A stretch of 64,000 bases of DNA from Leucocoprinus leucothites (GCA_013368445.1 JAACJO010000009.1:372001-436000), one strand, 5' to 3'; shown: positions 23,881 through 36,686, counted from the stretch's first letter. The notes: generated by a model not told the origin, from the sequence alone. Translations and numbers: made by a program.

Positions 23881-25462
23881 CTACAATACAAGTCCAATCA
23901 CTGCTGCTACCGCTCCGGCTACCGCTACTTTAGCTACTCTGCCGACACTCACTGCACTACTCGATCCATTTCCGTCTCCCCCCGAGCCCGAGCCAGAGCT
24001 GGAACTACCGGTAGACGGGGCACCGGTGGAATTAGCGCTGAACACCCGAACATAGCCCACATCAAAGTATGCATTCGCATATTGGGATGTTCCGTTATTA
24101 ATTACATAGTCCAAGTAACAGTTTCCCGGGCATGTCTGCGGGAAGAATTGCGGCGACCCAGCAAAGTCTGTAAAACGGTCAATAAATCGAATGACTACCA
24201 ACTCTCGCAAAATGCAAAACCCACCTCCGCACAGCGTGATATCAAACACCAGGGTTTGGGGTGCGAAAAATTGATTGATGTTACACCCTCCCGACGGCCA
24301 ATTACCCATCGGCATACCAAACGACGACGTATCAATCCTCGTTTCATTGTTCTTCAGTGCGTCGGGAACGCTCTTCCTCTCAAAGAACCAGATCCTATCA
24401 TAATGGACCCAAAGGAGAAATAAAAAAGATTGCATCAATAACCTCCTTCACAGCCATATGACGAATAAGCAAATCAACTCACGAGACGCCGCTTTCAGCC
24501 AACTCTGCCACAAACATGCCACCCTGAGCATCAGCAAACGCCTGTCCATAAGACGCCGGGCTCGTGTTTGTAACAATACATCCAGCGCCGCCTTCGCAGT
24601 TCGTCCCATTCACAATTGTAGATGTCTGCTGGGGTGAAACTTGTGTACACCCCGCCGTCGTGTGTAAGCCCATTTGAGAAGAAGGCGAGAGGTTGACGCC
24701 TTCGAATATGTCGATTTCTCTGTATTGATGTTAGCGCTCAAGATGAAGTTGCTGTGGAACCGAAGAAGGGTTCAAGAGAAGAGAAGAGAAGATAGAGAAC
24801 ACATCCCGCCAAGACCAAGCCACCGAATTAAAAGCAACAAAAGCACAGATTAAAAACTCACCCTCCACCAGGCCAAGTAGAAGTCGGGCTAAACGTCCAC
24901 ATCGCTGGCCAAACCGAACACTAATCAAAAAAAAAAATTCAGCCCCTTCCCCTCCCCCCTCAGAAAAATCCAACTACTCACACCATACGGCGCATGCCAA
25001 ACATCAATCGCCCAAACACTCCCCACACCCCACGTCTCCTTCGTCGCAATCCTCACCGAATCCCTCTTGATATTAAACGGCACAAAACTCGTATTATCCA
25101 CTTTCATAATCGCCCTGTTCGTCGAAGGGTCAACATACGCGAGATGCTGAGTAGACGCATTTTGTGCTGATACGAAGCTGAACCACACATGAGTATTAGC
25201 TGGGTCATTTACATGGAAGGAATGAGGTGGCGTACATGACGTCTCCGTTCATTGTATCATCGACTACACGCACGCATTCAGTATAAGCCAAATAGGCGAG
25301 AAGAGGAGAAGAGCGCTCACAGTGATCATAGAAATTCCACCCATCGAAGAAAGTAGCCCCCGAAAAATCCTTCACCATCCCATACTGCACTCCATACACC
25401 CCTCCAACAGCCGCCAACCCACAACACAAAACCAAATTCCTCAACTTGTTCGAGATACCCAT
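23881..25462 (-). CDS. GH16 family glycoside hydrolase, predicted GPI-anchored
   Basis: Glycoside hydrolase family 16 enzymes cut or transfer beta-1,3/1,3-1,4-glucans in fungal walls. Seven exons on the minus strand (25462-25321, 25263-25236, 25177-24982, 24920-24862, 24719-24483, 24394-24225, 24167-23881) give 372 residues. The catalytic motif GEIDIFEGVN (E-I-D-x-x-E) begins exactly at an exon edge. A signal peptide (LVLCCGLAAVGGVYGV) opens the protein. The C-terminus is a Ser/Gly-rich linker followed by a hydrophobic tail (VAVAGAVAAVIGLVL), typical of a GPI signal. Paired cysteines sit in the TAGCTQV, TNCEGGAGC and QTCPGNC segments. It is therefore expected at the cell surface. The gene lies upstream of, and on the same strand as, the FHA-RING gene, with only about 150 bases between them. 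Confidence 0.92.
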
Positions 25463-27043
25463 TTGCTAGTCTGGGTGCTAATGGTAGTGATGGTATAAGT
25501 CTAGAGTCCAAGTCCAGTTGGCACTAATAAAATCCAAGCGCAAAGTTCTAGTCGCAAGAGCGTAATAGGAGAGTGAGAGTGCTCGAGACAGAGAGGAGTA
25601 AGAGAAACCGTGTAATATGTATGTGATAGAATGTGGTAAGAGGTATAACACAATGAGTCGGAGCGTCTTCTTCGGAGCCAGGAGAACCCAAAGTGTTCAC
25701 TTATTTAGCAGACAAAACCCTTGAAGCCCGTGCGTGTGCGAATTATAAAGAACCAAGCTGTGCAAGAAGCGACTCGTTTGAGAGAAAACAACAACAACAA
25801 CAATCCCGTCGTCACTAACCGATCGCGTATAAAAAATTCTGCGGCAATTTCATGCCGAAGCTCACTAAGAATAATGATGCATAACGCATGATCGATCAGA
25901 AAAGGCTATTTTTGGCCTAGCTTTTGCTCTCTCCACTCGTGCTGCGCAAAGACGAGCCAGAGAAGGACTTGTCCGGCCAAGTGTAGCCTTGTGTTCAGCA
26001 CGTTTTAATTTGGAGCTTTTGAAGGTCGTACGCTCATTTTGGGGAAACTATACTTACATGTGTGGAACAAGTGGCATGTAAACCATGCTTACTACAGCTT
26101 GTATCAAGAATTCCCTGAACCGCGTGTCGTTCCCCGGAATTTCTCACTTCTGCTCATAATCAAGGTACAGGTCCAGGAACACGCAAACAAGAAAGGGAAC
26201 AAAGTCCTTGCTCGTTGATCGAAATAGTGAGCACGGTCACATACTGCGCTCATGCTTCAATCGTTCTTCAGAAAGGCTCACAAGTCGACATGCGGCGCTA
26301 ACACCCCGTCATGCACTACGTTCGAGTTCATAATAATCCTTCATATCACTATCCCTATCATTATTTGTTGCACCACGCAACGAACACAACGCATTGTGGT
26401 GCTCTCTACCCTTATACACCACACAATCAAAAGTTGGAATAAACACGACCGAGAGTCCATGACATAAATGAGACTAATGGCCGAACCGCAGCAACGAAGT
26501 GTATCTATTTAAAAACGCACACATGGTCAATGTCCGTTGCCTAATTCGACGTCCTCGGGAGATAAGCGAGGAGAGAGATGGTTATTTATAGCATAATTGA
26601 GCCTCCTTTCATTATAGTATCAGGGTCGTTGGGTGCTGGCAGCAAGACCCTGAGGCTCGGAGAATGGACTTTCGACTCTTAGAACCTCTACTAACCAACT
26701 TATTTATTACCTGATGTCACTAAACACAATACGCCCACCGTAGCTTGTCGTTATTTCTTGACGCAGACAACTATGACAACTACGCGAATACTCACCAACC
26801 ATGCGCAGAAGGGCGGCTGCGACACGAAAAAAATGGGCACACAATGCACGAAGGTCACTAGACACTTCTGCCACCGACATATCGTCTACTAAGCAACCAA
26901 TGCTCAATGTCTAGCTAACCGACCTATGGACATGAACCACCCACACTCCACCCTGTTACATTTAAGCCCTGCGTCCCCAACACTGCACCACCAGTAACCC
27001 CAGCTCACTCCCATTCCCACTCGCAATCACCCCTCACCAAAAT
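25463..27043. other. Gene-free intergenic region
   Basis: About 1.6 kb without a supported gene. It contains the promoter of the GH16 gene, with a CAACAACAACAACAA run near 25790. No mobile element ends seen. Confidence 0.4.
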
Positions 27044-27340
27044 ATGCCTCTACAAAAATCTCAAACGCGTCGTTCCAAGGCCCAGAGAGTTGCGCAATCT
27101 CGTGCCGTAGCAGCTGCGAAAGCCAAACGAGAGGAAGCAAAGCTTCGGAAAGGCAACTCCGCGGCTAGTAGCAAGCAAAAGGTCGCTGAGAATGAAGTGA
27201 TGATTACAGTTGAGGTGCCTTTGTTGGCTTCGGGGGAGGTCGAGGGATCTGTTGAGAGTGAGCGAGTTGGAGCGTCGAAGAGCTTGCCGGGGGTGGGTAA
27301 AAATGGGAAGGCGAAAGCGAAGGCGAAAGCGAGGAAGTGA
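27044..27340 (+). CDS. Small basic Ala/Lys-rich protein, hypothetical
   Basis: A single-exon frame of 98 residues, opening MPLQKSQTRRSKAQR and ending GKAKAKAKARK. It is very basic, with likely nuclear or nucleolar localisation signals at both ends and an acidic, Val-rich middle. It resembles no family that I can name. A start context with CAAAATATG and a CT-rich leader favour a real gene. It may bind nucleic acid, but that is only composition-based inference. Confidence 0.45.
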   Translation: MPLQKSQTRRSKAQRVAQSRAVAAAKAKREEAKLRKGNSAASSKQKVAENEVMITVEVPLLASGEVEGSVESERVGASKSLPGVGKNGKAKAKAKARK

Positions 27341-27951
27341 GCAGTGTGTTCAATTTGATTTATGATAGGAGTGAGAGGTCGTTATTATACTAGAAACCTG
27401 CTCGATTTCACTCGAAAGTACATCACTGCACCCTGATAATACTGAATAGATGGCATTAGATTTCCCTTTTCCTTCATTTCGTGGAGCCAACACCTGTTTT
27501 TCGCTTGGATTTCCAAAACCTCTCTGTTATCTTATATCGTTTCAAAACCATAACGGATCAGATAGTATACACGGATAATGGCCCAGGTAAGACAGTTCTA
27601 TTATTTGTCTGAATTTATACGTAAACCCACATTGATTTTATTGATCATAAACTCGGCTACTGAACTGCGGGAAATAGAATGTCAAAGCGCAGGGACTCCG
27701 TTGATTGTCTTTTGCTTCCTAATACTAAATAGCGATTACTTTACCCGTGTACTTAGTGTTTCGCCATCCCTAGACCTACTAGACCTCTACGTTCGCTGTT
27801 CCTTCAAACACTCGTTCTCTCGGGCCGACGCTCTCTCCCCTTTCCCGAAATCGTCCAAAGCCTTCGCCCACAGAACTCGTCATGAGGAGTTCGTATGCTC
27901 GGCAGGATCAGATTTACGCTCTCTAAGCAAATATTCGTGCGTTACACGCTT
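27341..27951. other. Intergenic, no gene supported
   Basis: A 126-codon frame at 27578 is open, but its start is followed by a donor-like GTAAGA and the protein has no recognisable content. I leave it out as a gene. Confidence 0.3.
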
Positions 27952-29249
27952 TCATTGACCCTGGCAAAGTCTCAAGCGACGCTTTAGACATGTTTTTGTG
28001 CTCTGCTCGACATCTCCGTAACCTCCGAAGGTCACACTTCCTGCAGCTGCACGGCTGGGAGCCCTGACAAGCGGCCATGGATCGCCTTGCGTCTGCATAG
28101 GCGCAGAAGTGGGCGGCAGTGTTGATTTCCATAGACGAGAGAGCGTGGCGAAATTGCTTTCGGATTGTGTGGAATCCGGTTCATGCTTCCTCATGTTGCG
28201 GAATATGCGCGAGGCCATCGAAGCCGAGAGCGACCCCAATGGAAAGGTGAGCATGAGCTTGTAAATCGGAGGAATCGAGGGAATAACTATGAGGATCACG
28301 ACTGGCACTTGGAGACAGATTGTAATGCTTGATCATCAATGAATAAATTGACCTGGACTGAGGTACAAGAGACTACACCACTCACAAATAGTACTGCTGC
28401 CCGCCCCGAAGAATAGCTCGTGAAATGTTTGGCAGTGCTCTGCCGTATATGAGGGTGCCCAATGATGTTCTGGCATCCACATCTGCATGGGAAGTCAAGA
28501 TTTTGTAGGATGTTGCAAGGAGGACAAATGTGTCGAATCCAACGAAAACAAATCCTGTAGCTGAAAGCAAATCATCTATAACCGTGTAGGCGCAGTATCC
28601 CGTTCCTGGAACATGTTCCGACTTGGCAACAAACACGGTGAATGACATAGTTGCACAAGATGCTAGCCACAAGACAATGGCTACCAGTTGGACCCATCGG
28701 TTGTTCGAATACACGGCTCTGACCCTCTGAAGAAATATAAATGCGGTCGAGCACATTGTCAGGACACAGGCGGCCCCGATACAATGGACCATTGCGTAGC
28801 AATCATTTAGAGGTCGGGCTGATAGATTATAATCAGCTTCAGCTACTCAGCAAGATGGGGTTTAAACGGCCGAGCAAACGTACTAAATTCAATCACTGCA
28901 AGCAGGACAAATACCAGGGCAAATAGCCCGATCAAGAAACGCTGAGTCGTTACTTAAAGGTGAGTTGAAAACAGTAGACTACCTGGAGGAAACAAAGCAG
29001 AGCGTGGTCAAGTGAATTGGACTCCGACGCAGAATCTTGATATCATCTGGAATATAGATGAGAATATCCCATATTGTTGCCTGGTCGCCTCGTGGTGGCT
29101 CGTTGAGTACAACAAGGTTTCTGACAAAATATCCTGCTAACACCTACCCCAAGGACTGCAATGCCAAGGTTCCTTGCTGTTTCGAATTGTACTGCTTGTT
29201 GAGGGGGAAAGTGATTCAAGTATATGTCCGGATTAGGGAGGGCAGTCAT
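27952..29249 (-). CDS. Basidiomycete multi-pass membrane protein, paralogue A
   Basis: A polytopic membrane protein of a family common and unnamed in mushrooms, with about seven predicted helices. Exons on the minus strand are 29249-29148, 29080-28994 or 28983, 28941-28884, 28818-28386 and 28327-27952. The protein opens MTALPNPDIYLNHFPP, has ATIWDILIYIPDDIK at the first conserved exon and GGQQYYL before the last helix. Lengths of exons 1, 2 and 4 equal those of paralogue B. If exon 2 ends where B's does, exon 3 is out of frame. Using a GT 11 bases earlier restores frame and gives 351 residues, two fewer than B in that helix. So either the donor has moved or the copy is frameshifted. The C-terminal tail differs from B. 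Confidence 0.65.
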
Positions 29250-29875
29250 TGCAGAGTTGATGGGACGGTGGAACCCAGGTTGGCTTGTAAGAGTCGTTCA
29301 GCCCTCGTGATACACTATGGATTAAAGTTTGATAGACCCAAACACTGGAGCAGGCGCTGAGCGTTTCTCTGGCTGATACAACAATCGTCCCGTCGATGTC
29401 CGGTGATACTCCACGATGCACGGACCTCTCGGTAGACTTACCGTACAGACATGTGCAGGTGCAAACGTAGAGGGTCCAACCTCGTACTACCTAGTATATG
29501 AAAACGTTTCTCGGTTCCGAGCGGCAATTTCTGATTCATACTACGTTGCCACATCTGGTGAAAGTCTCCGATAAGAGTTAAGAGGCACATGACACAGATA
29601 TACGATTATATCATCCTTGTGATTATTGAATGCAGAGCTAAGTAGTAACTTGTGCTTGCGGCATGCCGTATTCGAGCTTCAGTTGCCGAGGCTACCGTTG
29701 AGAGTGGGCTGTACTGTGAGATATTTCAACGGGCATGGTTGTAGTGACGGCCAGGATCGACTATACACAGTGATGCATCGTTGCTATCCACATTAAAGTT
29801 TCATATTGTACCACAATCACAGAGAATACACTACGGCTTATAGATAGAGAAAACCAGGTAAACTATCACTATATT
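29250..29875. other. Spacer between membrane-protein paralogues
   Basis: About 0.6 kb that contains the promoter of paralogue A and the 3' end of paralogue B. No other feature recognised. Confidence 0.4.
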
Positions 29876-31131
29876 TTAGTGTTTTGCTGATGTCATGATA
29901 TCGTCCGGCGATGAAGACCCAGAAGAAAGACTTCTCTGTGGAAAAGTAACTGGAACTCCGGGTTGCAAAGACCGAGACTCAACACGAGCCCGAGAGGTGG
30001 AAGTGAATCCGGACCCATGAAGGCGGGAAGAAGGGGCGAAGTGGACATCGGTCATCAAGGGTTGCATCTCGAATTGAGAGTCGTTCATCTTCATGTTACG
30101 AAATATACGGCATGCCATTGATGCTGCAAGGCAACCCAATGGAAACGTCAGCATGAGCTTGAGGTTTGGAGAGACTGATGGGATGGCTGTGAGCACCAGC
30201 ACTGGTATCTGAAGGCAGAGAGTAATGCTATCAATAGTCAGCCCCGGTGATACTTGATGTAGATGAAGCAATGATCGACCCACAGGTAATATTGCTGTCC
30301 TCCTCGAAGGACGGCTCGCGAAATTCTGGGAAGTGCTTTTCCAGATATTGCAGCCGTCCAACCAGCTCCAGATTCAACATCCAAATGGCAAAATCCAATT
30401 TTGTAAGTAATTGCCAGGAAGGCGAACGTGTCGAAGCCGACGAAGACGATCCCATTAGCCAACAGGGAACGATTGACAACCATGTAAGCACAGTACTGAG
30501 TTCCTGGGATATGCGCCGATCTTGCGTCAACGACTGTCAAAGCCATAGTGACGCAAGTGCCTATCCACAATACGATAGCGATGATTTGGACCCGTCGATT
30601 GCCAGAATAGACCGCTCTGAGACGTTGGAGAAATATGAAGGTCGTCGATGCTATAGTCAGAACACATCCAATCCCAACGCAATAATTGATCGCATCGCAA
30701 TGATTCACCGGATGAGCTTGAGTGCATAATATCAGAAAGGGGATCGGAGAACTGCAACGTGAAATTCCTACTGAATTCAATGACAGCAAGCAGGGTAAAC
30801 GTGAGTGCAAAAAGTCTGAGATTTCTGTGAGCGATTTTGTAAAGCATTTGAGTCTTGATGAATGCAGTTACCTTGATGTTACAAAACAGAGTGTGACTAG
30901 GTGGAATGGGCTTCGAGATAAAATCTTGATATCATCTGGTATATAGACAAGGATATCCCATATTGTTGCCTGTTAAAGTTCGATTAGATGAGTTGAAAGG
31001 AGCATTTCGCGTTCAACTGATTCACATACACCGAGCACCGCAAGGCTCAGATTTCTAGCTGCTTCAAATTGGGCTGCCTGAGCCGGGGGTAGATGATTTA
31101 GGTATGTGTCAGGGTTGGGGAGGGTGGACAT
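29876..31131 (-). CDS. Basidiomycete multi-pass membrane protein, paralogue B
   Basis: Tandem paralogue of the gene at 28-29.2 kb, intact. Exons on the minus strand are 31131-31030, 30969-30872, 30824-30772, 30716-30284 and 30227-29876, giving 345 residues with matching phases. It opens MSTLPNPDTYLNHLPP and has ATIWDILVYIPDDIK, FIFLQRLRAVYSGN and GGQQYYL. About seven hydrophobic segments predict an integral membrane protein, probably in the plasma membrane or endomembranes. The cytosolic tail is Ser/Arg-rich. No transported substrate or ligand can be named. The shared exon lengths date the duplication after intron gain. Confidence 0.8.
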
Positions 31132-32232
31132 GGTGGCATCGACGGGGATCGCTCAGAACATAGAGGCCCTTTATGGTCGAGTCAGTATGGTCACAGAGAC
31201 TGACAGATTAAGTTGCCAAGAGAAGAATCATTGATCGTTCCCCTGTGATGAGATTCTTTGTTTGAGAAGAATCTAATAATAGGTCCCGAGCTGTGTTCGG
31301 AGGAGCAGAGGCGGCACTTGGCATTAGTCGTTGTTCAGACGATCTCGGCGGCCGTGGTGCATGCGAAAAGCGACGTTGAATCACCATTTGAGCCCAACGA
31401 ATTCCAAAATTTGAGGTTGCAGCTCTTTTCTACTTCCGCGAAATGCCCACATAGCCAACGTGGGAAAGGTAGAGGCTCGAGTAAGGCTGTGAAACCTTAA
31501 GGAAACTTCTTGATGACATGATGGATATCTTCTCGGAACCGGAGTGCAACTGTAGCCAAGATATTGAAGGTGCGCGCTATTTTCGTCGAGCTTGACTATA
31601 GGTGGTTGTGCATGAACCGTACAGTATCCAGACCCCGAGATTTAGATGCTTGAGCTTCGAATTCAGTACTTGTTCCAGGAAGCCGAAGAATGGGTTATTC
31701 CGGGCTGCTATTATACGTGAGGGCTTGAACGCAGCCCTGGATAAGCTATGTTGTAGGTTATGCGCTGGTAACTTTGCAGCAGGCGACATCAGGCTTGTGT
31801 GATGACCCATCGATTGACCATCAAATCTCCGGGTCTCAAGCTTAAACTCAAGGGGCATCACATCATGTGGTGCACCGTTTGGCACCTGCCACCATCAACA
31901 CTAAGTCTTTAGCCGCCTTTGAGAGTGTCTCTCTATCGTGATCGAGTAATCCATTACAGTTCACTACCCATCACGCTGAATAAAGGATTTACAGTAGCCT
32001 CGAAGGTACTTGGTGTCTCCATATTTCTGCTCGACCATGCAATAGTAATGTTTCCTCCCAGGACCAAGTAAGGTCGAGCCAAGCGCCTCGACATGTCCCA
32101 CGCGCTTGACTACCGGACGTGGGCATTTTAGTCTCCGAATTGAAACGAGTCATTATACCCCTGCTAGGAATTTGCTTAAATCCGGATAACACACTCCTCT
32201 CTGAGTAGCATATCCCGATAATCAACTTCAAT
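31132..32232. other. Gene-free region before the DUF4246 relic
   Basis: About 1.1 kb. A minus-strand frame of 102 codons (31577-31885) and plus-strand frames here have no recognised content. The missing first exon of the DUF4246 relic would lie here if it survives. Confidence 0.3.
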
Positions 32233-34172
32233 TTGACGTTCCCTCCCTTAACCGAGCAGGTTCAAAAGCACCCCGTAGTGTCAGAGACATTCACTTGGTT
32301 TGTAGACAGTCCTCACAGTGGCCAGTTCGAGACCGACGATGAGGAGGATGCACTCGGGAATGAGGAATCGAGCTTTGTCACAGCACTCAATCCAACACGG
32401 GGCTCTGAACGACGTCGCACAACCATCCGGTCAACGTACGTCAGTGATTACCTCGCTGTAAAGCCTCAAGCTCCATCATACTCTGCATATAGGCCGCCGC
32501 TTTTAAGGGTGAAGGAACTTGCTATGTGTCAGTTTATGAATGGGATCACCGATGTACAATATTGGGCTGTCTGGGTGCGGCAATACGGCTCAGGCTCAAA
32601 ATCATGAGCTATATCTTACTGTTTTTTAGGTCGAGAACATAGGGTTTGTTAATAGGAAGACTACCGAGCTACTTTCATGCTCACGACCAAAGTTTTCTGA
32701 ATGGATGGCAAGATATTATTTTGCCGAACTGAGACACACGGCTCGGATGCCCAAGCTCAAGCCTGATGGAATACTCCTCGTATTGTAAAGTCCGATACCG
32801 CAGTGAAGACTGACCTGAGAGACGACTTGTTATCCAAGGTCTCTATCCTCAAGAGCATAACAGAGCATCGAAAAGATCTATTAGGGAACGACAGGACTAG
32901 CGTTTTGCTTATCAATCCTACACTCCATCCCCTAATTTTCGGCACTACTCGCGTCTTGCAAAAAAGCCTTATCAGCCGCGAGTCGTGTATTAAGCGCTCT
33001 GGCAGTGGAGAGATTATTGCAGCGCCGAATGGGGCTGGTCAGGCAGGATCCACAGATGAAGATAACTCGTGGTACGAAGGAGAGATTTTTAGCAAGAAAT
33101 TTCAGTGGCTCCCGTGCGAAGTTGATGTAAGTGATTTTGATATCAGAGCTCCCAACTAAGTCATTTCCTGATCGTCTATCATACAGAATTACTAAAAATA
33201 TGAGCGCAGGATCACGAACTACACCAACAGCTTGTACCCACAGGAACACCACCAACTATACGCTTGTTTGGAAGAGATCATCGGAAAAGTCATTCCCTTT
33301 TGGAATACGGTTTTGACTCCGCTTCGCAACCACAGTTATCGGCGATGGAAAGGACCATTCGACCTAAATGACCCTTGCGGGTTTGAAGACACCCTTGAAG
33401 AGGATTCAGACAAGGTCGACCTCGTTTTAGAATATGCTGAGACTGGCCTACAAGTTATCGTGGATCTGAAATCCGGTTGACACCTGAATGTCCAAAGTAC
33501 CCGGGTAGCGGTTGGCAAGCCAGCGGGAGGATGGTGAGCCTTCTGCATATAAAGTTTGCGAGTGCATCTACTTACTAGTGCACTCACAAGAATGAACACA
33601 CCTGTGTGACCGCCATGTATTACTTCGACGAAGAGAATATCGAAGGAGGTCAAATCGAATTTCGTCCGCCTGTCAATGCCGCTCGATCTGGATCTTTGTA
33701 TTCTTTCTGTGGGGATGACGACTTGAATTGGCTGTAGGCTTATGGCCTCGAGCAATTACAGCTGGCAGTCCAGTCCTTAGGGAGTGTTCACGTCCGACAA
33801 GACCGAATTATCGCTTTCTCCAACATCCTTCAACACCGCATCCAGCCTACCTATCTCATTGATCAGACGAAACCTGGTCGCCGCAAGATACTTACGTTGC
33901 ATCTTGTTGATCCAAACACAAGGATAATTTCAACGGCTAAAGTCCCGTACCAACAACAAGAATGGTGGGCCAAGGAAATAATCAGGGCTCGTGGCTTGAA
34001 AAAGCTCCCGGCGGAGCTGAGAGGTTTAGTATTTCAGAATGTGACATCTCCCATGAGCTTGGCAGAAGCTAGGAAAATCAGGCTCACGCACCTAGCAGAG
34101 ATCGAGGAGTACAGAAAAGCGTATCAAGTTAAGAACCCCGAGAGAGTTCGAGTAGAACTCCAGGATATATGA
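32233..34172 (+). pseudogene. DUF4246 protein gene, decayed
   Basis: Segments match the fungal DUF4246 family (unknown function). Recognisable blocks in order are ELAMCQFMNGITD (32.5 kb), SEWMARYYFAELR (32.7 kb), HPLIFGTTRVL, SKKFQWLPCEVD (33.1 kb), NYxNSLYPQEHHQLYA (33.2 kb), PECPKYPGSGWQ (33.5 kb), MYYFDEENIEGGQIEFRPP (33.6 kb) and RIIAFSNILQHRIQPT through LPAELR to the stop at 34172. The frame breaks several times: TAA at 32786, no in-frame splice near 33186, a one-base shift at about 33478, and TAG at 33735. No ATG fits the 5' end, where the frame is closed at 32206. Some of these breaks might be splice sites I misread, but four together argue for a dead gene. Confidence 0.7.
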
Positions 34173-34379
34173 TTTGATGTTAATTTGACGTTTAAAAATA
34201 GATGGTTCCAGCATTCACATATCACTCCTGGTAGCACCGCATGCGGCTGGGTATTTGCTCATGCATGCATCGCGCAAGAAATGGCGATGATTTCCGGTGA
34301 CGTATATTAAATTTGAGCTAATTATGACATCGCTAGCTAGCTTATATCTAACTCATTTATTGTTGATAAGTACCGTCCT
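34173..34379. other. Short spacer between convergent relic and phosphatase
   Basis: About 200 bases, AT-rich, with the 3' ends of the two flanking genes. Nothing else seen. Confidence 0.4.
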
Positions 34380-36216
34380 CTAAGCATCGGGGCCTGAGTC
34401 GGGATCCTTGGTATGAGATGGATCATATCCACATTTGTGGAATTTACCATTACCATCCGTCCTCGAGAATTCCTGACTTTTCACAAAATCGGTCAATTTG
34501 CAGAGCCCATCATTATCTCCACCACAAAACGGAAGAGGCTGTAAATCATCATTGACCAAAATTCTGACGTAAATGCCCTCTCTTTTCTGTCTCTTTGGTC
34601 CTCTGCTCCTGAACCCGTAAAGCCCATCGCGAGGCGTGCAACGCAATCTCTCGACTGCCAACCTTCCTGAGAAGGGTACGATGGCTGAGGCAACCCACTT
34701 CCTGTCACGGTGTGGTTTTACAGGATCGAGGGGTCTGGCGTCAAAGAGACCCAGAGCACTGTAGATTGCGACCATGGCGTGGTCATGCGAAAAGTCAACA
34801 TACATCCTCTTCTTCAGCGGGAATGTCGTGGGGTCTCCGTTCAAGGTGTGGTTTGTTTGGGTATGGTCCTTCACGTGTTTATCCGTGAGCCTCGCAAGAA
34901 GCTCATTGACATATCCGACTCCTTGAATGCGACCTAGATCATGATTCTGACCATAGCTAATAGGGTATATTAGTTAAGGGTGGGCCTCGAAGGCAGTGAA
35001 TGACACACCCGGTGTTATAAAACTGTTCGAGGTCCAGGGTGTATTCGAAACCCTCGAATTCTTTTTTGCTGAACATTTGGCAGAACAGACTATATTCGCG
35101 ATGATAGACCGACTCAAAGGGACACATCATCATGAGATAAAAAGCATCCTTTGCCGTTATATTTTCTCGTAAGCCTGTAAGCAGAGTTTAATGTGATTGA
35201 ACACTCGTGTGTGTCACTGAGCGGCCAAGACAAACTTACCTACTGCCAGCAAGTTGAGCCGATCAGCGACGGGAGACGCAAATTCTTGGACCCAGGCATC
35301 GACCTGCTCGTTGGGTTCGGCAGCTTTGGGGCAATTATTATCGTCGAGTGTGTTATTGGAATATGGCTATGGAAGATTAGCGCCTGTATAAGAGGTCTAG
35401 ATAGTGTACTGACTCCTTCATCAATGTAAACAGAGATCTTCGGTTGATAACGCCGTCCACTGGCATCAAAAAATCCTGGAAACAATCAGCCTCTGAGCGA
35501 ATTCTTTGAATTGAGCTTTACACACCTTCACTCCAGTTTTTAGCACTCATTACCACCCGATCACTCAGACTTGCTCTCATGAACGGCAAGTTTGCATGAT
35601 CGACAAGACTCCCATATCGTTTATAAGCGCCGACACCTGAAAGCCAAGACCTTCACTATGCTTGGCCCACTAAACTGTGTTTAACATGGAGATTGGACGC
35701 ACTGCTCGGCACCAAATGGAACAAGGGACTCGGCTCCAAGATCATATGAGTAATCGTTCAAGAATTGTAGTTCAGGCGAATGATATGCTACCGCGTCCTG
35801 GTATTTTGCAAGTGCTTGCATAGTAGCCTTTTGGTCAGGTGATTTGGGAAATCGAGCCCCATGTCGGTGCAACTAGGGGAAGCTCAGCCAAAATTGAATT
35901 ACGACGGATAAGCACATACAATGTTGACTTGTTCAATAACACAGTCGGTAGGTGGTTCCAAATAGTCGGTCCTCTGGTACGGTGCCAAATAACCCCAGAG
36001 TTTCACTGGATTCCTGCGAGTCGAATTGAAATGAGGAGACCGAACGATGAACGTCATCGCGCCAAGGGTTAGCAAGGCAGCCGACGCGACTAGATAGAGA
36101 TGTCGAAGGTGTAAGTCATGTATATTCCGGGTGTTATTCGCCGTGGGTTCTATTTCTCCGTAGAGGGATTCCCTTGAATCTTTGTTCACTATTTCGCGTC
36201 GTTGCATATCAACCAT
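34380..36216 (-). CDS. Histidine acid phosphatase, phytase family, signal-anchored
   Basis: Histidine acid phosphatases hydrolyse phosphomonoesters; the fungal phytase branch acts on inositol phosphates. Seven exons on the minus strand (36216-35920, 35872-35703, 35650-35526, 35475-35414, 35366-35240, 35174-35009, 34956-34380) give 507 residues. The catalytic RHGARFP motif starts exon 2, and the proton-donor HD is in VDFSHDHAM. An N-terminal cytosolic stretch of about 36 residues is followed by a hydrophobic helix (LYLVASAALLTLGAMTFIV) with no cleavage site, so a type II membrane anchor is predicted, unlike secreted phytases. Several cysteines and N-glycosylation sequons (NNT, NIT, NHT) lie in the luminal part. 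Substrate (phytate or another phosphate ester) is not decided by sequence. Confidence 0.88.
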
Positions 36217-36686
36217 AATCCGTGTACCAGTGTCTAGATATCGTTAGAGCGCAATGAATAAGCGAGAGGTCAGCCTGGTTGATTCTACAATGAAAGCAAG
36301 GAAACTCACCGGGGGAAGTTAGAGGCGGAGCCCTCTGGAGAAATCTCAAGGCCATGTACTAAGTAAAAAGCACCACATTGACGTCACTAAAGACGTGGAT
36401 GATGCATAAGTGCACATACACCACATTCGACAGACGAACCAGAGGCAGGTTGATAGACTTCCCATGTTCGTGCTGGCTATATTCGTGACATGGGGGTCGA
36501 TGAGATCTCGAGGAGCGAACTAGAGATGCATGATTGAGCAGTGCTGTGAGATGCGAAAGTGCCTGTCACCTAGGATGCTGGATCCCGTGATGTGACCAGG
36601 AATCCAATTAAGCACGAACATTTCTCCTTGGTTTTCTCGGACCAGACCTCAGTCTAACCACTGCTTTAATTCCGCTTGAATATCAG
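36217..36686. other. Divergent promoter region
   Basis: About 470 bases between the minus-strand phosphatase gene and the plus-strand F-box-like gene, which are transcribed away from each other. Presumably both promoters lie here. No repeat or motif stands out. Confidence 0.45.
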
